NCBI GenBank assembly: GCA_963169235.1
Contig: CAUJCX010000013.1
Coordinates: 1-50,433 of the forward strand
DNA length: 50,433 nucleotides
Reading direction: 5' to 3'
Origin: Actinomycetota bacterium
GTDB taxonomy: Bacteria > Actinomycetota > Thermoleophilia > Miltoncostaeales > Miltoncostaeaceae
The notes beneath the pieces were generated by a model. That model was not told the origin of the DNA. It searched no databases and saw only the letters and a program-made list of their open reading frames with translations. Positions 8,282 to 17,622 of this stretch are shown here, piece after piece. Position numbers and translations under genes: made by a program. Each line of letters opens with the position of its first letter. Positions within the stretch are counted from its first letter, which is position 1.

Positions 8282-8974
8282 GTACCCGTCATCCTACGGG
8301 GGACGCTGCCGCCGCGACCCTCGGCCGCGCTGTGGGCCGCGTCGCTGGTGTTGGACGGCCGCGGCGTGCGCTGGTGGGTGGCCGGTGGTTGCGCCGATGC
8401 GCTGCTCGGCGCGCGCCGGCGTCCCGCCGACCTCGACCTGGAGTGCGCCGCGGACGACGCCCCGCGCATGGCGGCCGCCCTGGGGGTGCGCTTCGCGAGC
8501 GACCGCGACGCGTCCGCCTCGTCGCTGCGCGCGCGGGGAACGCTGGCGGGGGTGCCGCTGGACGTGACGGCGGGCCTGCACGTGCACGGACGGGGAGGCG
8601 AGCTTTCCCCCGCCGACGACGTGCTGTGGCAGCGCGCCGCGACGGTGTGGCACTGCGGGATGGCGGTGCGCGTGCTGGCGCCCGACGAGGCCGTCGCCCG
8701 CGCGCTGGCCTGGGGCGACCGCGGCCGCCTGCCGCGCGCGGGGGCCGCGGTGGACGCGGGCTACGTGGCCCGGCGGCTGGGGTGGTCGAGCGCCGCGGTG
8801 TACGCCGCGTTGTGCGACGAGACGCCGAGCGCCGCGGCGGCGTCCGCCACCGCCCGGGGGCCCAGCCCCGCCCCGGTGAGCACGTCGACCACGCGCACGA
8901 GCGCACCGTCGTCGGGCTCCTCCTCGGCGGGCCACAGCACCAGCGTCACCTCTCCCCGGGGCGACTGCGCGTAA
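8273..8974 (+). CDS. nucleotidyltransferase-like protein (aminoglycoside adenylyltransferase fold)
   Basis: From GTG 8273 the protein is 233 residues. The core VRWWVAGGCADALLG followed by RRPADLDLE matches the GG...DxD active-site pattern of small MNT/AadB-like nucleotidyltransferases. VPLDVTAGLHVHGRGG and VRVLAPDEAVARALAW also fit the family. The last 70 residues or so (from 8761 on) are Ser/Thr/Ala-rich and lie antisense to the coding end of rsmI; they look like read-through rather than a folded domain. The true domain probably ends near 8800. The gene sits head to head with metG and inside an otherwise conserved minus-strand run. A substrate cannot be named. Confidence 0.6.
   Translation: MAHVPVILRGTLPPRPSAALWAASLVLDGRGVRWWVAGGCADALLGARRRPADLDLECAADDAPRMAAALGVRFASDRDASASSLRARGTLAGVPLDVTAGLHVHGRGGELSPADDVLWQRAATVWHCGMAVRVLAPDEAVARALAWGDRGRLPRAGAAVDAGYVARRLGWSSAAVYAALCDETPSAAAASATARGPSPAPVSTSTTRTSAPSSGSSSAGHSTSVTSPRGDCA
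8291..8296 (-). promoter_or_regulatory. -10 element of metG
   Basis: TAGGAT read on the minus strand, nine bases before the metG ATG. It fits the TANNNT pattern seen before many starts in this window. Confidence 0.45.
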
Positions 8975-9594
8975 CGCTCGGCCAGGTCGGCGGCGGTGCC
9001 GACGGCGACGTCCTCGTGCAGCTTGGTGAGCTCGCGGCACACGGCGGCCCGGCGCCCCGGGTCGCGCGCCACCAGCCACGCCAGCGTGGCGGGCAGGCGC
9101 TGGGGGCTCTCGAACGCCACCAGCGTCACGCCGGTCGCGTCGAACGCGCCCAGCCACCGCTCCCTGTCCCCGGCCTTGCGCGGCACGAAGCCGGCGAACG
9201 CGAACCGATCGGCCGGGGCGCCGCACGCCGCCAGCGCCGTGGTGACGGCGCTGGGACCTGGCACCACCTCCACCTCGTGCCGGGCGCGCACCACCGCGTC
9301 CACCAGGCGGCAGCCCGGGTCGCTGACGGCGGGCATGCCGGCGTCGGTCACCAGGGCCACGTCCGAACCGGCGGCCAGCAGGTCGATGACGGTGGCGATG
9401 CGCTCGCGCTCGTTGTGGGCGTGTACGGGTAGAAGGCGCCCGTGCGCATCCACGTGGCGGGCCAGCACCGCCGTGCGACGCGAGTCCTCGCACGCGATCA
9501 CCGCGGCCTGCCGCAGCACCGTCGCGGCGCGCTCGGACATGTCTCCCAGGTTGCCGATCGGCGTGCCCACCACGTAGAGGCGGCCCTCGCTCAC
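8761..9594 (-). CDS. rsmI: 16S rRNA 2'-O-methyltransferase RsmI
   Basis: RsmI methylates the 2'-hydroxyl of C1402 (E. coli numbering) in 16S rRNA using SAM. The protein is 277 residues. It begins LYVVGTPIGNLGD, followed by VIACEDSRRTAVL, the SAM-binding VALVTDAGMPAVSDPG, VVPGPSAVTTAL, FAGFVPRK and the C-terminal EVTLVLW. GTG 9594 is set by the conserved N-terminus. The end at 8761 gives the usual C-terminal helices, which supports the view that the overlapping plus-strand tail is not real domain sequence. It is separated from metG by the inserted antisense gene. Confidence 0.95.
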   Translation of the reverse strand: MSEGRLYVVGTPIGNLGDMSERAATVLRQAAVIACEDSRRTAVLARHVDAHGRLLPVHAHNERERIATVIDLLAAGSDVALVTDAGMPAVSDPGCRLVDAVVRARHEVEVVPGPSAVTTALAACGAPADRFAFAGFVPRKAGDRERWLGAFDATGVTLVAFESPQRLPATLAWLVARDPGRRAAVCRELTKLHEDVAVGTAADLAERYAQSPRGEVTLVLWPAEEEPDDGALVRVVDVLTGAGLGPRAVADAAAALGVSSHNAAYTAALDHPSRRAT

Positions 9595-9653
9595 CGGTGC
9601 ACCCGACCCGCACCGGGGGCGGCGACCGCACGAGGGGCTACCATCGGGCGCCG

Positions 9654-10829
9654 ATGAGCAAGAGTTCCAAGCCCTATCGCCGCTTCCGCGCGCGGGGAGG
9701 CGACGGCCAGGGCGACGGCATGGACGCTCTGCGCAAGCTGACCGAGGCGCAACGCCAGAGTGCATCCGAGGATCGTCCTCGCGGCGCTCACCGGGCGCCG
9801 CACCCGTCGCGCCGGCAGCCGGCACCCCAGTCCGAGCCGGTGCGCGCCCAGGCGCGCGAGGACCGCGAGCGCCACCGCGCGCTGGTGCGCGCCGGGCGGT
9901 CGTGGTGGTCGTGGCGGGGCCTCGGCGGGTGGGCCATCACCCGCCGCGTCGCGGCGATCGCGCTGTTGGCGCTGGTGGTGTGGTTCGCCATCGGCCTCGT
10001 CGTCTTCCGCTCGGCGGTCTCGCAGTCCAACGATCGCATCCAGCGCGACGTGCCGCCCCTCCTGGCCTCCCAGCCCAAGGGCATGCTGTCGAGCCCGACC
10101 AACATCCTGATGATCGGATCCGACGCCCGTCCCGGTGAGACCCGCAGCCGCGCCGACACCATCATGGTGATGCGGCTCGACCCGGACTCCGGCAAGATCA
10201 AGTACCTGTCGATCCCCCGCGACTTCCGCGTCTACAGCGGCCCGCGCCTGGGCCACATCAAGATCACCGAGAGCTACTTCCACGGTGGCCAATCGGGGGT
10301 CATCCGGGCGGTGCGGCGCCTGACGGGCCTCCCCATCCACCACGTCGTGGTGATCAACTTCCGTGGCTTCCCCAAGCTGGTGGACGACCTCGGCGGCGTG
10401 ACCGTGTACAACGCGACGGCGCTGAAGGACTGCCCGTACCCGGGCGGGCGCAAGGTCAGCTTCCCCAAGGGGGACGTCACGCTGGACGGCGCCGACGCCC
10501 TGGTGTTCTCGCGGGTGCGCAAGTGCGACTCGGACTTCGCCCGCGCCGCCCGCCAGCAGTCGGTGCTGCGGGCGATCCAGAAGAAGGTGCTGTCACCCCT
10601 CTCGCTGTGGCGGGCGCCGTGGAACGGCGCGGCCGTGGTGCGTACGCTGACCACCGACATGAGCACCACCGAACTGGCCAAGATGGGATGGCTGCAGATG
10701 CGCCTGCGGCAGGAGCCGGGCGACCGCATCATCCTGGCCGGGGAGAGCCAGGTGATCGGGGGCCAGGACTTCGTGATCGGACTGCCGGACGAGGACCTGC
10801 GCCAGATCCACGACTTCGTCGGGCCGTGA
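9654..10829 (+). CDS. LytR-CpsA-Psr (LCP) family cell-envelope protein
   Basis: LCP proteins are membrane-anchored phosphotransferases that attach polymers such as teichoic acids, arabinogalactan or capsule to peptidoglycan. The protein is 391 residues. A basic cytoplasmic N-terminus of about 95 residues is followed by one transmembrane helix (about 98-118) and an extracellular LCP domain (about 150-310). Family motifs are ILMIGSDARPGETRSRADT, YLSIPRDFRVY, LVDDLGGVTVY and the arginine-rich FARAARQQSVL. ATG 9654 was chosen over GTG 9597 because the upstream stretch runs into the rsmI start region. TACCAT lies 9 nt before it. Confidence 0.92.
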   Translation: MSKSSKPYRRFRARGGDGQGDGMDALRKLTEAQRQSASEDRPRGAHRAPHPSRRQPAPQSEPVRAQAREDRERHRALVRAGRSWWSWRGLGGWAITRRVAAIALLALVVWFAIGLVVFRSAVSQSNDRIQRDVPPLLASQPKGMLSSPTNILMIGSDARPGETRSRADTIMVMRLDPDSGKIKYLSIPRDFRVYSGPRLGHIKITESYFHGGQSGVIRAVRRLTGLPIHHVVVINFRGFPKLVDDLGGVTVYNATALKDCPYPGGRKVSFPKGDVTLDGADALVFSRVRKCDSDFARAARQQSVLRAIQKKVLSPLSLWRAPWNGAAVVRTLTTDMSTTELAKMGWLQMRLRQEPGDRIILAGESQVIGGQDFVIGLPDEDLRQIHDFVGP

Positions 10830-10846
10830 GGGGCCGCGTCCCGCGC

Positions 10847-11206
10847 TCAGACCTTGTCGAGCCCCACGGTCTTGCCGCTGGACCCACCGGAGCCGGAGTC
10901 GCCACCGGACGACGAGGAGCCGGTGGTCGTGCCGCCGTCGCCTCCGCTTGCACCCGAGGACTCCTTCGCCGAGCCGCCGTCTGCCCCGCCCGACCCGCCG
11001 TCCCCGTCGCCTCCCACGGGGCGCCGCTTGGTGCCGTAGTCGGTGTTGTGGAAACCCTTGCCCTTGAAGTGGATCGCGGGCGCGAACAGCAGCCGCGTCA
11101 CGGGTCCGCCGCAGACCTCGCAGACCGCGACGGGCTCGTCCGACATGCTCTGAAACACCTCGAACTGGTGTCCGTTGTCGTCGCATCGATAGACGTAGGT
11201 CGGCAC
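10847..11206 (-). CDS. FmdB-type zinc-ribbon protein with Gly/Ser-rich tail
   Basis: The protein is 119 residues. It begins PTYVYRC and contains VCEVCGGPVTRLLF, as in the FmdB putative regulatory zinc-ribbon family. The first half of the ribbon reads CDDNGH, so the usual second cysteine is Asn; Cys plus His may bind the metal instead. KGKGFHNTDYGTKR is typical of actinobacterial members. The last 50 residues or so are Gly/Ser-rich low complexity. GTG 11206 is preferred to GTG 11212 because family members start MPTY. An AGGGG lies upstream. The function of the family is not established. It is convergent with the LCP gene. Confidence 0.85.
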   Translation of the reverse strand: MPTYVYRCDDNGHQFEVFQSMSDEPVAVCEVCGGPVTRLLFAPAIHFKGKGFHNTDYGTKRRPVGGDGDGGSGGADGGSAKESSGASGGDGGTTTGSSSSGGDSGSGGSSGKTVGLDKV

Positions 11207-11340
11207 ATCCACCCCTGGCTGGCTCACGGGCTGTCGCGGCGGGGCCGCGTCCACCATCTTGGCACTCTCGGCCCGAGTCTGCCAAACCTGGCGTCGCGCG
11301 GCCTTCCTTCCGGCGTCCCTCCCCGGGCAGCGGTGGCGGC

Positions 11341-12141
11341 GTGACGCGGCCCATGCGCAAGGTACCCGTGATCGCCCGTGCCGCCGCCGTCGGGGGGCTC
11401 GCCGCGGCGGTGGCTGCGCGGCGGGCACGGGCGCACCCGTTGCAGGCCGTCTCGCTCGTGGCGCTCGCGGCCGCGGCGGGATGGAGCATGTTCGCGCCCC
11501 GCAGCCCCGGATTCGGGCGGGTGCCGTGGCGGGGGCCCCGGGCCGGAACCCGCATGGCGCTGACGTTCGACGACGGCCCCAGCGCCTCGACGCCCGCCAT
11601 CCTCGACGCCCTCGCCGCCCACGGCGCCCACGCGACGTTCTTCGTGCTGGGCCGCCAGGCCCGGGCGTTTCCCGACGTGATCGCGCGCATGCACGCGGAG
11701 GGTCACCAGGTGGCCAACCACGGCGACGACCACGGCATCCTGGCGTTCCGCGGCCCCGCGCACGTGCGGCGCCAGCTGGCCACCTGCGAGGACGCCGTCG
11801 CGCGCGCCGCGGGGCCGGGCGCGATGTCGCGCCTGTTCCGGGCGCCGCACGGGTTCCGGGGCCCCGCGACCGCGGCGGCGGCGCGGTCGGCCGGGTACCG
11901 CACCGTGGCGTGGACCCACGGCGTGTTCGACTCGGACGAGCCCGGCGTGGACGTAATTGTCCAACGCTGTAACGACGTGCTCTATCCCGGGTGCATCCTT
12001 TTGTTGCACGATGCTGACGGGTGGTGCCCCGATCGGCCACGACCCCAGACCGCGCAGGCGGTACCGCGGGTGCTGGCCGAGGCGTCGCGCCGAGGCCTCG
12101 ACCTGGTCACGCTGGACGAACTCCTGGAGCCCTCCACCTGA
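11341..12141 (+). CDS. polysaccharide deacetylase (NodB-like), membrane anchored
   Basis: The family removes N- or O-acetyl groups from peptidoglycan or other polysaccharides. The protein is 266 residues from GTG 11341 (ATG 11353 is possible). After an Ala/Arg-rich N-terminus with one or two weak hydrophobic segments comes the NodB domain: catalytic and metal aspartates in ALTFDDGPS (about residues 74-81), histidines in ANHGDDHG (H127, H131), RAPHGFRGP and CILLLHDADG. A long N-terminal anchor and the neighbouring LCP and flippase-like genes suggest envelope work. Substrate unknown. Confidence 0.88.
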   Translation: MTRPMRKVPVIARAAAVGGLAAAVAARRARAHPLQAVSLVALAAAAGWSMFAPRSPGFGRVPWRGPRAGTRMALTFDDGPSASTPAILDALAAHGAHATFFVLGRQARAFPDVIARMHAEGHQVANHGDDHGILAFRGPAHVRRQLATCEDAVARAAGPGAMSRLFRAPHGFRGPATAAAARSAGYRTVAWTHGVFDSDEPGVDVIVQRCNDVLYPGCILLLHDADGWCPDRPRPQTAQAVPRVLAEASRRGLDLVTLDELLEPST

Positions 12142-12170
12142 GCACCACCGCCCCCGATCGGTTACGCAGC

Positions 12171-13223
12171 ATGTGGCGGCGGCGTGATGTGCAGGTGGTG
12201 TCGCGCATCGTGCTTGTGGCCGTGGTGGTGGCCCTCGTGGTGTGGCGGGTCGACTGGCGTAGCATGAAGGAGGCCCTGCACCCGCAGCACCCGTGGGTGC
12301 TCGTCGGGGCCATCGCGGCCAACTTCGCATCGGTGATCTTCAAGGGCTTCGCCTGGAAGGGCGTCGTCGACGAGCTGCCGGAGGTCGACCACCGGCTGCG
12401 CCTGCGCCAGGTGGTGAGCCCGCTGTTCGTGGGCTTCCTGTTCAACACGGTGCTGGCTGCGCGCATCGGCGAGATCGTGAAGGTGATGCTGTTGCGGCGG
12501 CGGATGCACGCGGCCGGCATCTACGCGTCGGGCACCACGCTCATCGGCACGGTGGTGGCCGAGAACCTGGTGTCCACCATCACGTGGGTGCTGTTCGTCA
12601 TCGCCATCGGCATCGTGCTGCCGCTGCCGACGTACGCGTGGCTTCTGAGCCTCACGCTGGGCGCCCTGTGCCTGGCGGTGGTGGTCGCCGCGCTCGTCAG
12701 CCGCTACCGGCACCACCAGCCCGACCCGGGCGCGGGCACCACGCTGGTCGACCGCATCCTGGTGCGCGTCAAGCGCCTGTGGGCCGCCGTCGAGCGCAGC
12801 CACGACGCCCTGCGCAGCCCGCGCGCCCTGTCCATCATCGGGGGCGCCAGCCTGCTCACGTGGTTCGCCCAGCTGGGCGGCATCTACATGACCCTGTACG
12901 CGTTCGGGCTGAAGCACGTCGGCTGGGGCGGCGCGGGCCTGCTGCTGGTCACCGTGACTCTGGCGCAGGCGTTCCCCGTGCTGCCCGGCAACCTGGTGCT
13001 GTTCCAGGCGGCCGCGCTGGTGCCGCTGACCGCGTCGTACGGCGTCAGCGCGTCGACGGCCATCGCCTTCTCGCTGGTGCTGCAGTTCACCGAGGCCGTG
13101 GTGGGCGTCGCGTTCGGCTTCATCTTCCTGATGTCGGAGGGCGTCGCGTTCGGCGAGCTGCGGCGCTCGGCGCGGTCCGGCGGCCTCAACGAGGATCCAC
13201 CGCCGGGTCCGGCCGAGGCATAG
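12171..13223 (+). CDS. lysylphosphatidylglycerol synthase/flippase-type integral membrane protein (UPF0104)
   Basis: The protein is 350 residues with about eight hydrophobic segments, starting IVLVAVVVALVVWRVDW. The family pattern is present: FLFNTVLAARIGEIVKVMLL (the conserved R-x-G-E core), and late in the protein FPVLPGNLVLFQ and a long last helix VVGVAFGFIFLM. This is the AglD/MprF flippase-like membrane domain, without the soluble aminoacyl-transferase domain of MprF. Members are thought to move or decorate lipid-linked molecules. ATG 12171 is the first plausible start. It follows the deacetylase gene by 29 nt, so the two may be co-transcribed. Confidence 0.85.
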   Translation: MWRRRDVQVVSRIVLVAVVVALVVWRVDWRSMKEALHPQHPWVLVGAIAANFASVIFKGFAWKGVVDELPEVDHRLRLRQVVSPLFVGFLFNTVLAARIGEIVKVMLLRRRMHAAGIYASGTTLIGTVVAENLVSTITWVLFVIAIGIVLPLPTYAWLLSLTLGALCLAVVVAALVSRYRHHQPDPGAGTTLVDRILVRVKRLWAAVERSHDALRSPRALSIIGGASLLTWFAQLGGIYMTLYAFGLKHVGWGGAGLLLVTVTLAQAFPVLPGNLVLFQAAALVPLTASYGVSASTAIAFSLVLQFTEAVVGVAFGFIFLMSEGVAFGELRRSARSGGLNEDPPPGPAEA

Positions 13224-13330
13224 CGGCGGGGTTCACACGGGCGTTACCTGCCCGGTAGGTGCATCGTGCAGCATTCGAGCCCGCTCCACCGGCCATCCCC
13301 GCGCCCGGCCGGCGTGAGCGCCGACCGACC

Positions 13331-13362
13331 GCCGTGGGGCCCACTCGCGCCGACCCCACGGC
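13331..13362. terminator. hairpin between convergent flippase-like gene and pstB
   Basis: GCCGTGGGG and CCCCACGGC form a nine-pair stem with a 14-nt loop, 8 nt beyond the pstB stop codon. It could end transcription from both sides. Confidence 0.5.
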
Positions 13363-13369
13363 GCGTCGG

Positions 13370-14281
13370 TTACCCGAAGCGCCCCGACACGTACGCCTCG
13401 GTCTCGGGGTCGGTGGGCGACCCGAAGATGGTGGCCGTGGGCCCCGTCTCGATCAGCCGTCCCGGCTCACCCTCGGTGCGGATCGTGAAGAACGCCGTGT
13501 AGTCGGACACCCGCGCCGCCTGCTGCATGTTGTGCGTGACGATCACGATGGTCAGGCGCTCCTTCAGCTCGTCGATGAGGTTCTCGATGCGCCGCGTCGA
13601 CTGGGGGTCGAGCGCCGAGCACGGCTCGTCCATCAGCAGAACGTCGGGCTCGACGGCGAGGGCGCGGGCGATGCACAGGCGCTGCTGCTGGCCGCCCGAC
13701 AGCCCTCCCGCCGGCTCGTTGAGGCGGCTCTTCACCTCGTCCCACAGGCCGGCGCCGCGCAGCGTCGACTCCACCAGCGCCGCCTTGTCGCCGCGCGACA
13801 GGCACAGACGGGTGAAGGCGGGACCGGCGAGGATGTTGTCGGCGATCGACTTGGTCGGGAACGGGTTGGGGCGCTGGAACACCATGCCGATGCGGCGGCG
13901 GATGGCGACGGGGTCGGCCCGGCGGCTGTAGACGTCGTGGCCGTGCAGGAACACGCCGCCGCGGATGGACGCACCCGGGACGGCCTCGTGCATGCGGTTG
14001 AGCGAGCGGATGAACGTGCTCTTGCCGCACCCCGACGGGCCGATCAGCGCCGTCACCGTCTTCTCGGGGAACGCCAGCGAGACGCCCTCCACGACGACGC
14101 GCTTGCCGAACAGGCACGACAGCGCGTCGGTGCGCAGCGGGACGGCCGTGGTCGAGGGGTCGACGGGCGGCGGTGCGGCCTCGTCGCCGGTCGCGGGGAC
14201 CACCAGCGGGGTGTCGATGCCCTCGCCGGTGGTGGCGCCCGTGGGGGCGTCGGCCACGTTGGCCTCAGTCGGTTCGCTCAC
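13370..14281 (-). CDS. pstB: phosphate ABC transporter ATP-binding protein
   Basis: PstB is the ATPase of the high-affinity phosphate importer. From GTG 14281 the protein is 303 residues. The ABC motifs are Walker [11 protein letters not shown] (about 81-90), [13 protein letters not shown], signature [15 protein letters not shown], Walker [14 protein letters not shown] and the switch histidine in [11 protein letters not shown]. The first 50 residues are an extra acidic, Pro/Thr-rich stretch without family similarity. The GTG overlaps the stop of the permease gene as GTGA, so expression is coupled. The order is pstS, pstC-pstA fusion, pstB. Confidence 0.97.
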   Translation of the reverse strand: MSEPTEANVADAPTGATTGEGIDTPLVVPATGDEAAPPPVDPSTTAVPLRTDALSCLFGKRVVVEGVSLAFPEKTVTALIGPSGCGKSTFIRSLNRMHEAVPGASIRGGVFLHGHDVYSRRADPVAIRRRIGMVFQRPNPFPTKSIADNILAGPAFTRLCLSRGDKAALVESTLRGAGLWDEVKSRLNEPAGGLSGGQQQRLCIARALAVEPDVLLMDEPCSALDPQSTRRIENLIDELKERLTIVIVTHNMQQAARVSDYTAFFTIRTEGEPGRLIETGPTATIFGSPTDPETEAYVSGRFG

Positions 14282-16440
14282 TGCTGTACCTCCCGTGCGC
14301 TCGTGAAGCGCATGATCAGGCGCGCGACCAGCGTCAGCGCCAAGATGAACCCGACCAGCACCAAGGTGGCGCCCCACGAGAACCTCACGCTCCCGTCGGT
14401 GCGCACCTGGATGAGGAATCCATAGATGAACTGGGGCAGGGACGCGATCGGCTTGTCCAGCCCCTCGAAGCCCTGCTGGCTGCCCAGCGACGTGAACAGC
14501 AGCGGCGCGGTCTCACCCGCGGCGCGGGCGATGGCCAGCATCACGCCCGTGAGGATGCCGGGGGCGGCGGCCGGCAGCACCACGCTCCACATGGTGCGCC
14601 AGCGGGGCGCGCCCAGGGCCTGTGCCGCCTCCTTCTGCCCGCCCGCCACCAGCCGCAGCATCTCGTCGCTCGAGCGCACCACGATGGGGAACATCACGAT
14701 GGCCAGCGCGATCCCGCCGGCGAGGGCCGAGAAGTGCCCCATCGCGGTGACGATGGCCAGGTACACGGTGACGCCGGCCATGATCGACGGCATGCCCAGC
14801 AGCACGTCGACGAACACGCCGATGCCGTCCGCGGCGCGCCCGGCGACGCCACCGCGCGCGTGGCCCTCGCTCATGAAGATGGCGGTCAGGAGGCCCAGTG
14901 GAGCCGCGATCACCGTCGCGATACCGGACAGCACGAGGGTGCCGATGAGGGCGTCCTTGATGCCGTAGCCCATGACGTCGTTGGGGTCGACGGGCTGCGG
15001 TTGGGTGAAGAACGTCGTGCTCATCATCCCGACGCCCTCACGGAGGACCTCGAACAGCAAGAGGCCCAGCGGGACCGCTCCCATCAGCACCATCACCAGC
15101 ACCGCGCCCTCGAAGCCCGCCGAACGCACCCGCCGGTTCACCGACACGCGGGGCAGGGCGCGCTCCTCGTTCCCCGCCCGCAGCCGGTGGCGCACGTCCG
15201 TCGCGTCCGCGGCCGGCGCGTCGGCGCGGTGCGAGAACCGCCCGCGCAGGCGCTCGACGGGGCCGGGTCCCGTGGCGCCGCGGCGCACCAGCATGCGGGC
15301 CAGCATGTTCACCAGCAGCGTGATGGCGAAGATCACCAGGCCCAGCGCGGTCAGCGCGGCCATCTGCAGGTCGCCCGCCTCGCCCCACTGCAGGGCGATG
15401 ACGCCGGCGGCCGAGTACGTGGGGCCCAGCAGGGAGCCGCCGATGTTCTGCACGTTGCCGGCCACCATCGCGAGGGCGATCGTCTCCCCGAGCGCGCGGC
15501 CCAGGCCCAGCGCCGAGGCTCCCACGATGCCCGACCGGGCCCACGGCAGCATCGAGTGCCGGATCATCTCGGCCCGGGTGGCGCCCAGGGCGAGCGCCGC
15601 CTCCTGCTGCTCGCGCGGCACCGTCGCCAGCACGCCGCGGGCGACGGCGGTGATGACGGGCAGCACCATCACGGCCAGTACCAGCCCGGCCATCACGTAC
15701 GACCCGGAGATCACCGGCCCCGACAGCAGCGTGTACGGCGCGTCGAGGTGCGGCACCAACGGCAGGTCCCACAGCGTCATCGCGATGACGGCCGCCAGCA
15801 CCGCCGCGGACGCCAGCGAGAACACCCGGGCGCCGTGGGACGACGCCAGGGCCATGACCGCCAGCACGGCGATGGCGATGGCCAGCGTGCGCAGGTTGTG
15901 GGCGGCGACCCATTCGAGCACCGGGCGGGCCGCCGGTACCAGCACCACCAGGCCCCAGAAGCCGAAGACGACCGACGGCACGGCGGCCAGCAGGTTGATG
16001 GTTCCGGACACCGGGCCGCGCAGCGGGCGGGGCAGCACCACGGTGGTGGCCAGCGCGATGCCGACGGCGAGGGGGACGGCGATCAGCATGGCGATGGCCG
16101 ACGTGACCAGCGTGCCGTAGATGAACGGCAGCGCGCCGAACACGGGATCGCCCTCCGCGGGCGACGGGATCCACTCGCGCCCGGCGAGGAAGCCCCACAC
16201 GCCGAACGTGTCCCACACGGCGCTCGTCTGGTCCCAGGTGGCCCAGATGAGGTACGCGACCACCGCGATGGCGACGGCGGCGGCACCGCCGGTGAGGCCG
16301 AGGTACAGGCGATCCGAGAGGCGCGAGAGCGCCGAGCGGCGCAGCCCGGCCATCTGCCAGCGGGTCGCGTCGGGGGGAATCTGGTCGTCCGCAGGAGGGG
16401 TCAGTGTCACGGTGACGTGCCCCGGTCGGACGAGGAGCAC
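14278..16440 (-). CDS. fused phosphate ABC transporter permease PstC-PstA
   Basis: One uninterrupted frame of 720 residues holds both permeases. The N-terminal half (about 45-385) is PstC-like: FVYGT-type start [11 protein letters not shown] and the ABC-coupling EAA loop [19 protein letters not shown] followed by [14 protein letters not shown] charged linker (about 386-440, with [17 protein letters not shown]) leads to the PstA-like half (about 441-715) with [18 protein letters not shown], the second EAA loop [15 protein letters not shown] and [14 protein letters not shown]. Normally these are two genes; here both loops lie on one chain. An extra segment in the PstC half ([20 protein letters not shown]) adds hydrophobic length. 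The start is uncertain: GTG 16440 or GTG 16410, neither with a clear Shine-Dalgarno sequence. Confidence 0.93.
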   Translation of the reverse strand: MLLVRPGHVTVTLTPPADDQIPPDATRWQMAGLRRSALSRLSDRLYLGLTGGAAAVAIAVVAYLIWATWDQTSAVWDTFGVWGFLAGREWIPSPAEGDPVFGALPFIYGTLVTSAIAMLIAVPLAVGIALATTVVLPRPLRGPVSGTINLLAAVPSVVFGFWGLVVLVPAARPVLEWVAAHNLRTLAIAIAVLAVMALASSHGARVFSLASAAVLAAVIAMTLWDLPLVPHLDAPYTLLSGPVISGSYVMAGLVLAVMVLPVITAVARGVLATVPREQQEAALALGATRAEMIRHSMLPWARSGIVGASALGLGRALGETIALAMVAGNVQNIGGSLLGPTYSAAGVIALQWGEAGDLQMAALTALGLVIFAITLLVNMLARMLVRRGATGPGPVERLRGRFSHRADAPAADATDVRHRLRAGNEERALPRVSVNRRVRSAGFEGAVLVMVLMGAVPLGLLLFEVLREGVGMMSTTFFTQPQPVDPNDVMGYGIKDALIGTLVLSGIATVIAAPLGLLTAIFMSEGHARGGVAGRAADGIGVFVDVLLGMPSIMAGVTVYLAIVTAMGHFSALAGGIALAIVMFPIVVRSSDEMLRLVAGGQKEAAQALGAPRWRTMWSVVLPAAAPGILTGVMLAIARAAGETAPLLFTSLGSQQGFEGLDKPIASLPQFIYGFLIQVRTDGSVRFSWGATLVLVGFILALTLVARLIMRFTSAREVQQ

Positions 16441-16485
16441 GGCGGTGGGGCGACCCCGTAGCTCAGGACGACGATGACGAGCGGC

Positions 16486-16512
16486 GTCCCCGCCGCGCGG
16501 GGCGGCGGGGAC
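16486..16512 (-). terminator. hairpin between pstS and the pstC-pstA fusion
   Basis: GTCCCCGCCGC and GCGGCGGGGAC form an eleven-pair stem with a GCGGG loop, 15 nt after the pstS stop. Without a T-run it may act as a partial terminator or mRNA-stabilising element. That would leave pstS, whose product is needed in excess, more highly expressed than the permease. Confidence 0.6.
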
Positions 16513-16527
16513 GGAACCGGGCTCGTA

Positions 16528-17622
16528 CTACTTCTGCAGCGAGCCGATCTGCGCCTTGGCAGCCGCGAGCATCGGGGCCGGCAGCGGGGCGAAGCCGTAC
16601 TTCGACACGCTCTGCTGGCCGGCGCCGTAGGCGTGGCCGAGGAACGTCTTGATGTCGCCCAGCGACGACGCCTTGCCGGCGTTGGAGTAGTCGCTGTACG
16701 CCAGCACGAACGTCGTGATCGTGATCGGGTACGAGCCCGTCGCGTTCGACGCCACCAGCGAGCGCTGGATCGCGTAGGGGTTCGACAGGTCGACGCGCTT
16801 CAGCGTGGCGGCCGCCGTGATCGACGCGGGGGACGGCAGGCGGAAGACCTCCTTGCGGACCATCTTCACGACCTTCTTGCCCTTGCGCTTCACGACCGTG
16901 CGCACCATCTCGCCCTTACCGATGGCGGCGAGGTTGCCCGTGAGGCCGGCGTTCGTGGCGTCACCCAGGTCGACGTAGCCGATGGAGTCGGCGTTGTCCT
17001 TGACGCACTGGGCGACACCCGGGTTGCCCGGCTGCTTCACCAGCTTGGGAGCGGTCCAGTTGGGGGTCTGGGACGCGTTGCCGACCTTCGACTTGAACGA
17101 CGCGCTCGTCTTCTCGAGGTACAGCGAGAAGCCGAAGCTGGTGCCCGAGCCGTCGGCGCGCACGCACACCGTGATGTCGCTCGACGGAAGCGCCTTGCCG
17201 GGGTTCAGCGCGCGGATCTTCTTGTCGTTCCACTTGGTGATGCCGCCGGAGAAGATGTCACCCAGCGTCGGGCCGTCCAGGCGCAGGCGGCCGGCCTTCG
17301 TGTTGGTGGGGACCGAGATGGCGCCCAGAAGCGTGGGGAAGTACAGGGCCTTGACGCCGCCGCGCTTGGAGGCGAGGTCGCCCACCTGTGAGTCGGTCAT
17401 GACGGCGTCGGTGCCGGCGAAGTCGACCGTGCCCGCGATGAAGTCGCGGATGCCGCCGGAGGAGCCCTTGCCGGTGTACGAGCAGCCCAGCTGCTGGCAC
17501 CAGTCGCGGTACACCAGAGCGGGGAACGTCGCGCCCGAGCCGCTGGAGGAGGCGAGAGCAGGTACCGCGGTGATGAGCGCGAGGCTGCCCGCCGCGATGG
17601 ACGTGCGCATGGATCGGTTCAC
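16528..17622 (-). CDS. pstS: phosphate ABC transporter substrate-binding protein
   Basis: PstS captures phosphate outside the membrane and delivers it to the PstCA-B importer. The protein is 364 residues. A signal peptide is visible (RTSIAAGSLALITAVPALAS). The phosphate site motifs are SGATFPALVYRDW, GKGSSGGIRDFI, VDFAGTDAVMT, VRADGSGTSFGFSLYL and IGYVDLG. A lysine-rich insertion (VVKRKGKKVVKMVRK) near the C-terminal third is unusual. There is no lipobox cysteine, so it is secreted or held by the transporter. GTG 17622 has GAGGGATT upstream. It is the first gene of the pst operon and diverges from the PhoB-like regulator. Confidence 0.96.
   Translation of the reverse strand: MNRSMRTSIAAGSLALITAVPALASSSGSGATFPALVYRDWCQQLGCSYTGKGSSGGIRDFIAGTVDFAGTDAVMTDSQVGDLASKRGGVKALYFPTLLGAISVPTNTKAGRLRLDGPTLGDIFSGGITKWNDKKIRALNPGKALPSSDITVCVRADGSGTSFGFSLYLEKTSASFKSKVGNASQTPNWTAPKLVKQPGNPGVAQCVKDNADSIGYVDLGDATNAGLTGNLAAIGKGEMVRTVVKRKGKKVVKMVRKEVFRLPSPASITAAATLKRVDLSNPYAIQRSLVASNATGSYPITITTFVLAYSDYSNAGKASSLGDIKTFLGHAYGAGQQSVSKYGFAPLPAPMLAAAKAQIGSLQK

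Noticed and set aside
11207-11340. riboswitch or small RNA between the zinc-ribbon and deacetylase genes
   Set aside because: No conserved fold or strong hairpin was seen; the 134 nt look like an ordinary divergent spacer.
13231-13253. second PHO box (GTTCACACGGG followed by GTTACC)
   Set aside because: Only one good unit, spacing off by one, and it lies between two convergent genes where no promoter is expected.
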